From JAWWOW01 sp033851265 (GTDB lineage: Bacteria; Actinomycetota; Actinomycetes; JAWWOW01): DNA of 64,000 nucleotides. This document shows, in pieces, positions 6,815 through 15,343 of this stretch. Position numbers and translations under genes: made by a program. A model generated the notes under the pieces. It searched no databases, was not told where the DNA came from, and saw only the letters and a program-made list of their open reading frames with translations. The stretch's first letter is position 1. Each line of letters begins with the position of its first letter. Location: assembly GCA_033851265.1 (NCBI GenBank), contig JAWWOW010000006.1, positions 62,001 through 126,000 on the forward strand. Reading direction: 5' to 3'.

Positions 6815-8650
6815 CTACGACGCATCGACCTCACCGATGACACGCGCGCCGAGGTTTTCCTCGAGCAGCGCAACCGCGGCCTCCTCACCGGTCGGGGCGG
6901 TCGCGTCAGCAGTCACATCGATGGTCACGTCGCTTTCGGCCGGGGCATCGCCCGCGTCGAAGCCCTCGGTCGCCGGCGTCGTCGGCCGCGATGCTGCTTC
7001 GCCCGCGATCGTCTCGACCGTCCACTCCACGCCAAGCACCTCGCGCAACGCGTCGACGACCACCGCCCCGAGATCCTGCTGCCGGAAGGTCCGCTCGATC
7101 CCGGCGTGGTCGAAAGCAAGCACGAGGGTGCGACCGCGCACCTCGACCACCTGTGCGTACTGCCCGAGCATCGCGTGGGCCGTCCGCTTGCGCGCCTTCG
7201 CTGCCTCCAACACCTCAGGCCAGACCCGACGCAGTGCGGTCGCATCGAGCGTGCCCGCGGTTGCCGCGTCGACCGGAGAGGTCTCGGCGACCAGCGTCAC
7301 CGCCTCCTGCTCCTTGTCGATCAAGGAGTTGTTCGCAGGATCTTGCCGTTTCGTCGGCGTGTCCTGACTACCTTTTCCTTGATCGACTGCGGGGAGGGGT
7401 GGCGGGGTCGTTGCTTTCGGTGCCGGCGTTGCTTTCGGCGCCGGCGTTGCTTTCGGCGCCGTTGGTGATTCGCTCGGTGCTGCGTCGATCGACATGCGGC
7501 GCTCGAGGCGTTCGACCCGACTGAGCATTGCAACGCCGTCCCGTGCCGCAGCAGGCAACAGCAGTCGCGCGCAGATCAACTCGAGCAGCAGCCGGGGAGA
7601 TGTCGCGCCGCGCATCTCGGTGCAGCCGTCGTTGACGACGTCGGCAGCGCGCGACAACTCAGCACCGCCGAACCGCGCCGCCTGCACGCGCATGCGTTCG
7701 AGGGCATCCGCCGGGGCGTCGATCAACCCCTTCTCACCGGCATCGGGAACGGCGGACACAACGACGAGATCCCGTAGCCGTTCCAGCAGGTCGATCGCGA
7801 ACCGTCGCGGGTCATGTCCCGCTTCGACCACCCGGTCGACGAGTTCGAACACCGCAGCGCCGTCACTCGCGGCAAGCGCGTCGACGACCTCATCGAGCAA
7901 AGCGGCGTCGGTGTAGCCGAGCAGGGCGACGGCCTCGGCGTACGACAATCCCTTCTCCGGATCGGCGCCCGCGATCAGCTGGTCGAGCACAGATAGGGCG
8001 TCACGCACCGAGCCGCCGGATGCGCGTACGACGACCGGCAGCACGAGGGGGTCCACCTCGACACCTTCAAGCGCGCAGATGCCGGCGAGATGCTCACGCA
8101 GCACCTGCGGCGGCACGAGACGGAACGGGTAGTGGAACGTTCGCGACTTGATCGTGCCGATGACCTTGTCGGGTTCCGTCGTCGCAAAGATGAACTTCAG
8201 GTGCGGTGGCGGCTCCTCGACGAGCTTCAACAATGCGTTGAAACCCTGCGGCGTCACCATGTGCGCCTCATCGATGATGTAGATCTTGAACCGGCTCGAC
8301 ACCGGGGAGTACGCCGCGCGCTCGCGCAACTCGCGGGCGTCCTCGACCAGACCGTGCGACGCGGCGTCAATCTCGACGACGTCCAGGCTGCCGGGACCGT
8401 TGGGAGCCAGCGCGACGCAGGAGTCGCAGACGCCGCACGGTGTCGGCGTCGGACCGTCGGCGCAGTTGAGCGACCGCGCGAGGATGCGCGCACTCGACGT
8501 CTTGCCGCAGCCGCGCGGCCCGGAGAACAGATAGGCGTGGTGCACGCGCCCGCTGCGCAGCGCCTGTTGCAACGGCTCGGTGACGTGCTCTTGGCCGATG
8601 ACTGCGGCGAATGTGCCCGGTCGGTGCCGGCGGTACAGCGCGAGTGTCAC
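6815..8650 (-). CDS. dnaX: DNA polymerase III subunit gamma/tau
   Basis: 611 residues. The clamp-loader ATPase and polymerase organiser of the replisome. Near the N-terminus: VIGQEHVTEPLQQALRSGRV, Walker A GPRGCGKTSSARIL, a cysteine zinc module (CADGPTPTPCGVCDSC) and the Walker B region IIDEAHMVTPQGFNALLKLV with the sensor IFATTEPDKV. Domain III then leads to a low-complexity Ala/Pro/Lys linker (from tandem 18-bp repeats) and a tau-like C-terminal domain (RRVWPEVLEAAKARKRTAHA). First gene of the dnaX-ybaB-recR unit, with the SRP RNA just upstream. Confidence 0.97.
   Translation of the reverse strand: MTLALYRRHRPGTFAAVIGQEHVTEPLQQALRSGRVHHAYLFSGPRGCGKTSSARILARSLNCADGPTPTPCGVCDSCVALAPNGPGSLDVVEIDAASHGLVEDARELRERAAYSPVSSRFKIYIIDEAHMVTPQGFNALLKLVEEPPPHLKFIFATTEPDKVIGTIKSRTFHYPFRLVPPQVLREHLAGICALEGVEVDPLVLPVVVRASGGSVRDALSVLDQLIAGADPEKGLSYAEAVALLGYTDAALLDEVVDALAASDGAAVFELVDRVVEAGHDPRRFAIDLLERLRDLVVVSAVPDAGEKGLIDAPADALERMRVQAARFGGAELSRAADVVNDGCTEMRGATSPRLLLELICARLLLPAAARDGVAMLSRVERLERRMSIDAAPSESPTAPKATPAPKATPAPKATTPPPLPAVDQGKGSQDTPTKRQDPANNSLIDKEQEAVTLVAETSPVDAATAGTLDATALRRVWPEVLEAAKARKRTAHAMLGQYAQVVEVRGRTLVLAFDHAGIERTFRQQDLGAVVVDALREVLGVEWTVETIAGEAASRPTTPATEGFDAGDAPAESDVTIDVTADATAPTGEEAAVALLEENLGARVIGEVDAS
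7408..7461 (-). repeat. Three tandem 18-bp repeats inside dnaX
   Basis: Three consecutive 18-bp units (7408-7425, 7426-7443, 7444-7461). The last two are identical and the first differs by two bases. They encode repeated Pro-Ala-Pro-Lys-Ala-Thr in the flexible linker between the ATPase core and the tau-like C-terminal domain. In-frame expansion or contraction would change only linker length. Confidence 0.85.
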
Positions 8651-8683
8651 GGCACCTTCCTACTCCTCGACGGTGACGAGAGA

Positions 8684-8776
8684 GGACCCCCCGCGCACCC
8701 GCCAGAGCCCATTTACCCTTGCTGCCTTCCGGCCCTGGGGGAGTTCGTGGGGTGAGCGCCGCGCGAGGGGTCTGCC
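8684..8776 (-). ncRNA. ffs: Signal recognition particle RNA, small bacterial (4.5S) type
   Basis: On the minus strand the hallmark apical domain IV reads CAGGGCCGGAAGGCAGCAAG (within 8714-8736). It is flanked by strands that pair into a long hairpin: ACCCCUCGCGC at the 5' side (near 8773-8763) with GCGCGGGGGGU at the 3' side (near 8696-8686). This RNA binds Ffh and targets nascent membrane proteins. Ends are estimated from the pairing and may be off by several bases. It lies just upstream of dnaX, a frequent place in actinobacteria. A -10-like TAGACT (8786-8781) sits immediately upstream. Confidence 0.9.
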
Positions 8777-8780
8777 CGCC

Positions 8781-8826
8781 AGTCTAGAACCGTTTCGGTG
8801 CACCGTGCTCCGGTAACCTCGCGCCC
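8781..8826. promoter_or_regulatory. Divergent promoter region between SRP RNA and tRNA-Ser
   Basis: The short region separates two divergently transcribed RNA genes. On the plus strand TAACCT (8814-8819) lies 7 nt before the tRNA and fits the actinobacterial -10 pattern TAnnnT. On the minus strand TAGACT (8786-8781) lies just before the SRP RNA. No convincing -35 hexamer is visible for either, which is common in this phylum. Confidence 0.35.
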
Positions 8827-8914
8827 GGAGGATTCGCCTAGTGGCCTAGGGCGCACGCTTGGAAAGCGTGTTGGGGGCAACCCCTCGCGAGTTCGAATCT
8901 CGCATCCTCCGCCA
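8827..8914 (+). tRNA. tRNA-Ser (anticodon GGA)
   Basis: Class II tRNA with long variable arm. The acceptor strands GGAGGAT (8827-8833) and ATCCTCC (8904-8910) pair perfectly. The anticodon loop is CTTGGAAAG with GGA at 8861-8863 (reads UCC and UCU). The variable arm is TTGGGGGCAACCCCTCG, and the T arm GCGAGTTCGAATCTCGC is intact. Discriminator G at 8911, then an encoded CCA at 8912-8914. The final A is also the first base of the next gene's ATG. Confidence 0.97.
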
Positions 8915-10383
8915 TGTCACTTCAGGGGACACCCCAATCACTCGGGCGAGCCAGCCTCGGTCTCAGCGCGACCGCGTTCGGACTCGTTGTTGCGACAGCT
9001 GCTCTCGGACGAAGTGCTGCCGTGCCGGTGCGCGACGGTGGCGGCTTTCCGCCGTACGCCGCAACCGCGCATCCCACCGCGGCACTCGTCATGGGGCTGC
9101 TCATTGCCGCGGCAGTGTTGGGCACTGCGGGCATCGCACTCGCCTGGTTGGCGTTGCGGCGGGGCTGGGCTCCGAACGCCGGTCGGTTGCTCGCCGTCGG
9201 TTGCCTCGCTGCGATCGCGGTGACCCTCGTGCCGCACATCGGGACCGCGGACCCGGAGAGTTACGCGGCGTACGGCCGAATCGCTGCACAGGGCGGGGAC
9301 CCGTACGACGTCGCCCCCGACCAGCTGGCCGCAAGGGGCGACCCGTACGGAGCACTCGTGGAGGCGCCCTGGCAGCACACGACGTCGGTGTACGGGCCGA
9401 TTGCCACCCTGGAACAGCAGACTGCCGCCGGGATCGCCGGCGACGACGCCCGAACCACGGTCTGGCTGCTCAATCTCGCCGGTGCCTTCGCGTTCGTCCT
9501 CACCGCGCTGCTGTTGTTCCGGCTCGCGCGCGACGACAGTGGCCGGCGGCGGGTGGCCCTCCTCTGGGCGGCCAATCCGCTGCTGCTCTGGCAACTGGTC
9601 GCCGGCGGTCATCTCGACACGGTCGAGATCGCGTTCGTCGTCGGGGCCCTGGCCACTCTCAATCGGCGCCCGCTGATCGCCGGCGCCCTGGCCGGTGCCG
9701 CAGTCGCCGTCAAGCTTCCCGCCGCTCTCGTCGCCGGCGGACTCGCGTGGTCACTGCGGCGGGCTCCGCGAAAGTTGCTTCAGCTCGGCGTCGGTGGTGT
9801 CGGCGTGGTGGTCGCGGCGTACATCACCGCCGGGTCGCACTCGCTGGATCAGGTGCGCGTCGCGTCCCGACTCGTATCGAGGGCGACACCGTGGAAACCG
9901 CTCGCCTCCGCACTCGATGACGCGTGGGGTGAAACCGCGTCGCGCCGCGTCATCTCGGTGCTCGCCGCACTGGTTGCCATTGGCCTGGCGGTTGCCCTCG
10001 CGCGGGGGCTGCCCCGACGTAGCGACACCGTCGGCGGTGACGCACTGCCCAGCGCGGTGCTGGCCGGATCGGTCCTCGTTGTTGCGTGGCTACTTGCCGC
10101 GCCGTACGCACTCCCCTGGTACGACGGGCTCGCGTGGGCGCTGCTCGTACTCCTCCCGCTATCCCGATTCGACCTCGTGCTGCTCGCGCACACGGCGGTG
10201 CTGACGCTGGCATACATCCCCGGCCGCGCCGTACCGCTGCCTTCCGCCGTCGATGACATCAACACCGTGCTGCGCAGCGTCGTGTCACCGGTCGTTCTGG
10301 GGTTGCTCATCGCGGGCCTTCTCTTCGGTCATCTTCGACACACTCCACCGGCAGGCGCCCGTAAGGAGAGTGTCCTGGTTTAG
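8914..10383 (+). CDS. GT-C type polyprenyl-phosphate-dependent mannosyltransferase-like membrane protein
   Basis: 489 residues with roughly ten or more hydrophobic helices. The first large loop after the opening helices has HIGTADPESYAAYGRIAAQG, then GDPY and SVYGPIATLEQQ. The acidic DPESY loop and YGP motif are typical of GT-C glycosyltransferases of the MptB/DUF2029-like group, which move mannose from a lipid carrier in cell-envelope glycolipid synthesis. Later helices (LLWAANPLLLWQLVAGGHLD) fit that group. Exact substrate is unknown. The ATG is the first start in the frame and overlaps the tRNA CCA end; there is no separate leader. Confidence 0.7.
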   Translation: MSLQGTPQSLGRASLGLSATAFGLVVATAALGRSAAVPVRDGGGFPPYAATAHPTAALVMGLLIAAAVLGTAGIALAWLALRRGWAPNAGRLLAVGCLAAIAVTLVPHIGTADPESYAAYGRIAAQGGDPYDVAPDQLAARGDPYGALVEAPWQHTTSVYGPIATLEQQTAAGIAGDDARTTVWLLNLAGAFAFVLTALLLFRLARDDSGRRRVALLWAANPLLLWQLVAGGHLDTVEIAFVVGALATLNRRPLIAGALAGAAVAVKLPAALVAGGLAWSLRRAPRKLLQLGVGGVGVVVAAYITAGSHSLDQVRVASRLVSRATPWKPLASALDDAWGETASRRVISVLAALVAIGLAVALARGLPRRSDTVGGDALPSAVLAGSVLVVAWLLAAPYALPWYDGLAWALLVLLPLSRFDLVLLAHTAVLTLAYIPGRAVPLPSAVDDINTVLRSVVSPVVLGLLIAGLLFGHLRHTPPAGARKESVLV

Positions 10384-10409
10384 GCTGCTTGCGCCGACTT
10401 GGAGGGCCA

Positions 10410-13346
10410 ATGACTGTCCGCTCCCGACGCTTGTTCGTCCTGCCCGTTGCCGCCGTAGCCGTTGCATTCATGACGCTCCCCGGTACGCCGACCCAGTCGA
10501 CGGCGAAGCAGGTGGACCCGAGCCAGATCATCAATAGCGCCGACTATTGGGCCGCGCATCCTGAGTCCGAGGGCGCGCTGCCCGACGGCAATGCGATCTA
10601 CGAGGGCGCCAACGACCAGGCCTTCCGGAACTACATCAGTCAGGCCAGGGCCCTTTCCCAGTACACGTCGAAGACCTGGAAGAGCGAAGGACCGTTCAAC
10701 GGCGTCAAGAGCATCCCGTCGATCGGCTCCGGGGCGGAGCTGTTCGGTGCGATCGGTGGCATCGGCACCGCGATCGCGGTCGACCCGTCGGATTCGTCTG
10801 GCGACACGGTGTACTTCGGTACGCATGGTGGCCTCTGGAAGACCACCGACGGCGGCAAGACGGTGCATGAGCTGAGCGCCGGGTTCGAACGCTCGGCCGT
10901 TGGAGCTATCGCGGTCGACCCGAACAACCCGAACAACGTCTATGTCGGCACAGGCGTCTCTGTGTTCACCCTGAGCGACGACGCAGTCGGCACCGGGATG
11001 TACGTCTCCCACAACGGTGGACAGACGTTCTCGCGCCCGACGGTCAACACCCGTGGCTACGGCGTCAACGCGATCGCAGTCTCACCGAACACCGGGACTG
11101 TCATGGTCGGCACGACGTACGGCCTGTGGCGCTCGACCAATGAGGGCGCGACGTTCACCAAGGTGCCGTTGATGACGAACGCCACCCACACGGCGGAGAC
11201 TCCTCGTGCAGTCGGCAACTGGGTCACGGCTGTTGTCTACCGGCCGAGCGACAACAACGAGGTCACCGTCGCGGTGGGGTACTCGCGCGGCAAGGAGCCG
11301 CTCGCCGATGGCACGGTCCTGGCGCCGGGCAACGGGCTGTACCGGTCGACGAACGACGGCGCCCCGGGTTCCTTCACGTTCCTGACGAGCACGTCACAAC
11401 TCAAGTGGGGCATCGTCACGCCGAACTTCAAGTTTGGCTCGTCCAGTGACCCCGTGGGCCGCATGAGCCTGGCGTACGGGACGGCGCGCGGGCAGGACGG
11501 TGTGCTGTGGGCACTCGTGCAGGATGCCGGCCGCGCCGCCGGGCACACCATCGCGGACACACCGGCGTTGCCGGCGGGATTGAGCGCCACCGGCGGATCC
11601 GTCCTCAACGGTGTCTACCGATCGACCGACGATGGTGCCACCTGGAAGCTGATGGCGACGGCCCAAACGCTGACCACCGGGTTGGCATGCAGCACATGTG
11701 CAGCGGGGTATCTCATTGCCTACGGCGCTGGGGCGCAGGCGCAGTACAACAACTGGATCGCGACGGACCCGGTCAACCCCAACCGTGTCTACGTGTTCCT
11801 CGAAGAGGCCTTCCAGGGTGACGTGACCAACTTGGAGCTGACGTCGGTCGTCACCTGGCGTGCGTTCCAGAAGTACGCCAACCTCTGTGGGTTCCTCCTC
11901 TATCCGGGCACGGTGCCGGGACAGAACTCGGCGTCCTGCCCTGAAGGCGTGCCGTTCTTCGGCGGAGGGTCGACCCATCCGGACCAGCACGCTGGAGCGC
12001 TTGTGCCGACCGGCGATGGTGGCGTCCGCATGTACGCCGGCAATGACGGCGGGTGGTGGGTCCAGGACCAGCACACCGTGCCCCTTACCCCGCCGAGCAA
12101 CGGACCTGGCTTCGACAACGATTCGTGGCGTGACGTCAACAAACCCAACACGGTCCTGCCGTGGAACGTCGACTTCCTACAGAACGGCGACATCATCATG
12201 GCGTTGCAGGACAACGGCACCATCCACCTGAAGAAGGACGGGTCGGCGTACAACGTCTGCGGTGGCGATGGCGTCTACGCACTGCCCGGAACGAACTCCA
12301 ACTCCTACTACTGCGGAATTCCGGGTCACACACTGCTCGCGACCACCGACGACTTCCACCACACAGTCATCGCCAGCCCGAGCACATCCGGCGCGTCCTT
12401 CCTCTCGCCGATTGCCTCCGACCTGACCGACGGCAATCACCTCATTGCCGCCGCGTCCGAGGTCAAGGAGACGACGGAAGGGCCGAACAGCGACACCTAC
12501 GACCCGACGAACACCCAGCAGCTCAGCAGCACCTGGAAGGTGGTGTTCACTCCACCGGCTCCGACCGATCCTGCTTTGGTGACAAGCGCGGGCACGAAGA
12601 TCCCGTGGGACGCGAGCGCGGTTTCGGTGACCGGACCGGTGGCCTACGTGGCGTTCTGCGCGCAGTGCCGCCCGTCGTTGTCGGTTGGGCCGTCGATCGT
12701 CGACCCGTCCCACGTGCACGTCATGATCGGCACCAACGTCAAGACGAACTGCACGCCGGTGAAGGCGGGCGGCGCCTGTTGGCACCGGGCCGCGAGTAAG
12801 GGGCTGCCGCACCAGCAGATCAGCGGCATCGCCGTCGATCCGAAGGACGCGCGCAGGATCTATGTGTCGCTGCGGCAGTACATCGTGCTGGGCGCCAACC
12901 CGAAGGCGACCGGGTACCAGAAGGTGATGGTCAGCAACGACGCCGGTGAGACGTTCTCCGACATCAGCGGCAACCTGCCGCGCGCCGATGCACACTCGAT
13001 CGTGCTCCGTGACAACCGGCTTGTCGTTGCGACTGACGTCGGGGTGTTCACGACGAAGGTGGGCAGCACGAGGTGGTCGCGTCTCGGCAAGGGCCTGCCA
13101 GCAGTCGTTTACCGCAACATGAAGATCGACCGAACCGGTCGCAAGCTCGTGGCCGGCGCGTACGGTCGCGGCGCGTACACCTACGACTTCGGCTCAGCGG
13201 CGCAAACACCACCCACCACGATTCCGAAGCTTCCGCGCACGGCCCCGCCGCTCGCTACAACCGGTAGCCCAGTGACGTGGCCGGTGCTCGGTGCGGTGCT
13301 GCTTGCGGCAGGACTACTGACCGCGCGCAGACGTCGCCGCGCCTAG
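10410..13346 (+). CDS. Secreted Asp-box beta-propeller protein with LAXTG cell-wall anchor
   Basis: 978 residues from ATG 10410, preceded by GGAGGG (10400-10405). An in-frame TTG at 10389 is less likely. A signal peptide (RLFVLPVAAVAVAFMTLPG) is followed by many Asp-box/BNR turns of sialidase/sortilin-type propellers: KTTDGGKTV, SHNGGQTFSR, RSTNEGATFTKV, RSTDDGATWKLM, SNDAGETFSDI. Repeating strands such as AIAVDPNNPNNVYVGTG lie between them. The C-terminus is LATTGSPVTWPVLG, a hydrophobic helix and RRRRR, a classic sorting signal of the LAXTG form recognised by class E sortases. It should be displayed on the cell wall. Glycan binding or hydrolysis is possible but I see no proven catalytic set. 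No sortase gene is in the window. Confidence 0.8.
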   Translation: MTVRSRRLFVLPVAAVAVAFMTLPGTPTQSTAKQVDPSQIINSADYWAAHPESEGALPDGNAIYEGANDQAFRNYISQARALSQYTSKTWKSEGPFNGVKSIPSIGSGAELFGAIGGIGTAIAVDPSDSSGDTVYFGTHGGLWKTTDGGKTVHELSAGFERSAVGAIAVDPNNPNNVYVGTGVSVFTLSDDAVGTGMYVSHNGGQTFSRPTVNTRGYGVNAIAVSPNTGTVMVGTTYGLWRSTNEGATFTKVPLMTNATHTAETPRAVGNWVTAVVYRPSDNNEVTVAVGYSRGKEPLADGTVLAPGNGLYRSTNDGAPGSFTFLTSTSQLKWGIVTPNFKFGSSSDPVGRMSLAYGTARGQDGVLWALVQDAGRAAGHTIADTPALPAGLSATGGSVLNGVYRSTDDGATWKLMATAQTLTTGLACSTCAAGYLIAYGAGAQAQYNNWIATDPVNPNRVYVFLEEAFQGDVTNLELTSVVTWRAFQKYANLCGFLLYPGTVPGQNSASCPEGVPFFGGGSTHPDQHAGALVPTGDGGVRMYAGNDGGWWVQDQHTVPLTPPSNGPGFDNDSWRDVNKPNTVLPWNVDFLQNGDIIMALQDNGTIHLKKDGSAYNVCGGDGVYALPGTNSNSYYCGIPGHTLLATTDDFHHTVIASPSTSGASFLSPIASDLTDGNHLIAAASEVKETTEGPNSDTYDPTNTQQLSSTWKVVFTPPAPTDPALVTSAGTKIPWDASAVSVTGPVAYVAFCAQCRPSLSVGPSIVDPSHVHVMIGTNVKTNCTPVKAGGACWHRAASKGLPHQQISGIAVDPKDARRIYVSLRQYIVLGANPKATGYQKVMVSNDAGETFSDISGNLPRADAHSIVLRDNRLVVATDVGVFTTKVGSTRWSRLGKGLPAVVYRNMKIDRTGRKLVAGAYGRGAYTYDFGSAAQTPPTTIPKLPRTAPPLATTGSPVTWPVLGAVLLAAGLLTARRRRRA

Positions 13347-13631
13347 ACCGACCAGGATCAGGAGACCCGCGGCGATCGCCGTCGTGGAGTAGAGGCGCCG
13401 GTCGTGCACAACCTGGCCCGGAGTACGAATCCCGATCCGGTGCAGGTCGGCGACCGTGAAGTGCTCGGGAAGAGACCGGTAGGTAGAAAACCCGAACTCT
13501 CCGTACCGAGGGTGCACGGCCGTGCCCGTCACGCCATTGCCGTGAATCGGGACTAACAGCAACGCCAGGCCGGCGAGGAGGGCCGCGGCGCCCAGTCCGC
13601 CGAGGAGCCGGCTGACCCACTGGGCTCTCAT
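13314..13631 (-). CDS. Hypothetical membrane protein with two helices
   Basis: 105 residues from ATG 13631. One helix near the N-terminus (LLGGLGAAALLAGLALLLVP) and one at the C-terminus (TTAIAAGLLILVGLGAATSA) flank an extracytoplasmic loop of about 55 residues (YGEFGFSTYRSLPEHF, IRTPGQVVHDRRLY). Not recognised as a named family. The 3' end overlaps the convergent propeller gene by 33 bases. The frame is open further upstream to 13838, but that part lies opposite the next plus-strand gene and is not used here. Confidence 0.55.
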   Translation of the reverse strand: MRAQWVSRLLGGLGAAALLAGLALLLVPIHGNGVTGTAVHPRYGEFGFSTYRSLPEHFTVADLHRIGIRTPGQVVHDRRLYSTTAIAAGLLILVGLGAATSARGQ

Positions 13632-13701
13632 GCGAGCGATGATCCCGGCCGAACGGGTGAAGCGGAAGACACGTTGCTGCTCTGCGTGCCATCGTGGGGT
13701 C

Positions 13702-14169
13702 GTGACGAACGACGAGAGTTGGCGGACGTACGCGTACGGCATCGTGAGCAAGGCGACGCCAGACAGTTGCTTGATACGCCTCAAGGGCGACCGTCCTGAG
13801 GTTGCTGCGTCGTACGCACCGGCGTACGAACGGAACATCGCGGAGACCGGTCCCGGCCAACTCGTTGCACTCCGCCCCGTCTCAGACGGTCACTACGAGG
13901 TGATCTGGCGCTGGCACGAGGCCGAGGTTCTCGACACCGATCCGCTGACTTTGCGCGACGATTTTCACGGCAAGACCACCGGCTTCGAGCTAGGCGACTC
14001 ATGCCCGGAGGCACCGCAGGTTGGTCAGACTGTGTTCTTCAGCAGTGGCATGACCGAGAGCCGGCGCATCGATGCGATGGACTCCAGTAGTCGACCAATT
14101 GACTGGACAGCGCTTTCCGACTACGTGGGCCCGCAAATCGCTGAGCTCTACGAGCACTTCGAAAACTAG
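13702..14169 (+). CDS. Hypothetical protein
   Basis: 155 residues from a GTG at 13702 (VTNDESWRTYAYGIVSKATP); the frame remains open upstream to 13630 but those residues overlap the divergent gene and look random. The sequence is rich in acidic and aromatic residues (GHYEVIWRWHEAEVLDTDPL), has no membrane segment and ends LYEHFEN. I do not recognise the family. It ends 63 bases before tRNA-Ser(CGA). Coding potential is reasonable from the charged composition and lack of competing frames. Confidence 0.5.
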   Translation: MTNDESWRTYAYGIVSKATPDSCLIRLKGDRPEVAASYAPAYERNIAETGPGQLVALRPVSDGHYEVIWRWHEAEVLDTDPLTLRDDFHGKTTGFELGDSCPEAPQVGQTVFFSSGMTESRRIDAMDSSSRPIDWTALSDYVGPQIAELYEHFEN

Positions 14170-14232
14170 TGGCGGTATTCGCTGACGCCTTGGCGGTATT
14201 CGCGCGCGCTACTCGCGCTGATACCGCTGATA

Positions 14233-14322
14233 TGGCGGTGGAGGTGGGATTTGAACCCACGGAGGAGTTGCCCCCTCACACGCTTTCGAGGCGTGCTCCT
14301 TCGGCCGCTCGGACACTCCACC
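14233..14322 (-). tRNA. tRNA-Ser (anticodon CGA)
   Basis: Class II tRNA on the minus strand. Acceptor GGTGGAG (14322-14316) pairs with CTCCACC (14243-14237). The discriminator G and CCA are encoded (14236-14233). The anticodon loop is CCTCGAAAG with CGA reading UCG. A long variable arm (TGAGGGGGCAACTCCTC) and an intact T arm (GTGGGTTCAAATCCCAC) are present. It lies 10 bases upstream of the tadA 3' end, on the same strand. Confidence 0.97.
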
Positions 14323-14332
14323 GCCGAAAAGG

Positions 14333-14773
14333 CTACCCGTTAGCGCGATGCTGTTCGAAGAAGTTCCGCAACAACTGACCACATTCCTCGGCGAGTACGC
14401 CGGGGAGCACCTCGAGCCGATGATTCAGCCGACGGTCGCGAACCACATCGAACAGCGAGCCGGCAGCGCCGGCCTTCGGATCGGGCGCGCCGTACACCAA
14501 ACCGTCGAGCCGGGCGAGTACCGCGGCGCCCGCACACATCGTGCATGGCTCGAGCGTGACCACAAGGGTGCATCCGGAAAGCCGCCAATCCGGACGAGCC
14601 GCAGCGGCATCACGTAGGGCGAGCAGTTCGGCGTGCGCGGTGGGGTCACCGAGCGCCTCACGCGCGTTTCGACCGCGGCCGATGACATGTGAATCCGGGT
14701 CGAGGACGACGGCACCGATCGGCACGTCGCCGGTTGCCAATGCCTGCGTTGCTTCGTCCAACGCGACTCGCAT
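14333..14773 (-). CDS. tadA: tRNA-specific adenosine deaminase
   Basis: 146 residues from ATG 14773. The frame is open to 14854, which would overlap the upstream gene by 46 bases. TadA converts A34 to inosine in tRNA-Arg(ACG). The zinc and catalytic signature of the CDA fold is complete: TAHAELLALRDAA (HAE) and LEPCTMCAGAAVLARL (PCxxC). The C-terminal helix (LAEECGQLLRNFFEQHR) is typical. Two upstream genes on the same strand encode proteins habitually linked to tadA in actinobacteria. Confidence 0.94.
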   Translation of the reverse strand: MRVALDEATQALATGDVPIGAVVLDPDSHVIGRGRNAREALGDPTAHAELLALRDAAAARPDWRLSGCTLVVTLEPCTMCAGAAVLARLDGLVYGAPDPKAGAAGSLFDVVRDRRLNHRLEVLPGVLAEECGQLLRNFFEQHRANG

Positions 14774-14808
14774 GGCCGACTCAAATGCATCGGCCCCGCG
14801 CGCGTTGA

Positions 14809-15327
14809 TCAGCGCAGTGACTCCATCTGCTCGAGGCAGCCGAGGCTCTCGCACACCGCCGTGATCACATCTGCCGGCAGCATGCCTTCCTCGGCGCAGA
14901 GGTCGAGCAACACCTTGCCCGGCATGCCCAGGTCGACGAGCAGGTCGTCGTCGCCAGCTGGGTCGGCCTCGGCCCGCAGCGCGCCGTCCTCTTCCTCGTC
15001 GTCATCGCTGTCCTCGTCGTCCTCGGCGATGTCCTCGAGGGACTCCGCTGCCGCCTCCTCGTACAGCATCGCCGCGATGACGCTGGTGTCGACGACGCGT
15101 ACGTCGGAGAGAAACACCCGCGGCTCGAGCTCACTGTCGAGACGAACGATGGCGAGGTACTCGTCGTCCTCCTCGACGAAGAGGACGACGGTCAACGCGC
15201 TGGCGTCGGAAATGACATCGCGCAGCTGGTCGGTCAATGTGTCGAGATCCTCGACACCGGTGAGGTCCATTTCGCGCGCGTCCCAGCCGTCATCGAGACG
15301 AGCCATCGCGGCGGCGAAGTACGACAC
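14809..15327 (-). CDS. tRNA adenosine deaminase-associated protein
   Basis: 172 residues from GTG 15327 (VSYFAAAMARLDDGWDAREM) with GGGGA upstream. An in-frame TTG nine bases earlier is possible. It belongs to the actinobacterial family named for being encoded beside tadA. A conserved N-terminal half (LTVVLFVEEDDEYLAIVRLD) is followed by a very acidic linker (EDIAEDDEDSDDDEEEDGAL) and a C-terminal helical part (PGKVLLDLCAEEGMLPADVI). Biochemical role unknown; an accessory to tRNA modification is inferred only from location. Confidence 0.85.
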   Translation of the reverse strand: MSYFAAAMARLDDGWDAREMDLTGVEDLDTLTDQLRDVISDASALTVVLFVEEDDEYLAIVRLDSELEPRVFLSDVRVVDTSVIAAMLYEEAAAESLEDIAEDDEDSDDDEEEDGALRAEADPAGDDDLLVDLGMPGKVLLDLCAEEGMLPADVITAVCESLGCLEQMESLR

Positions 15328-15343
15328 GGTCCCCAATCCCCTG

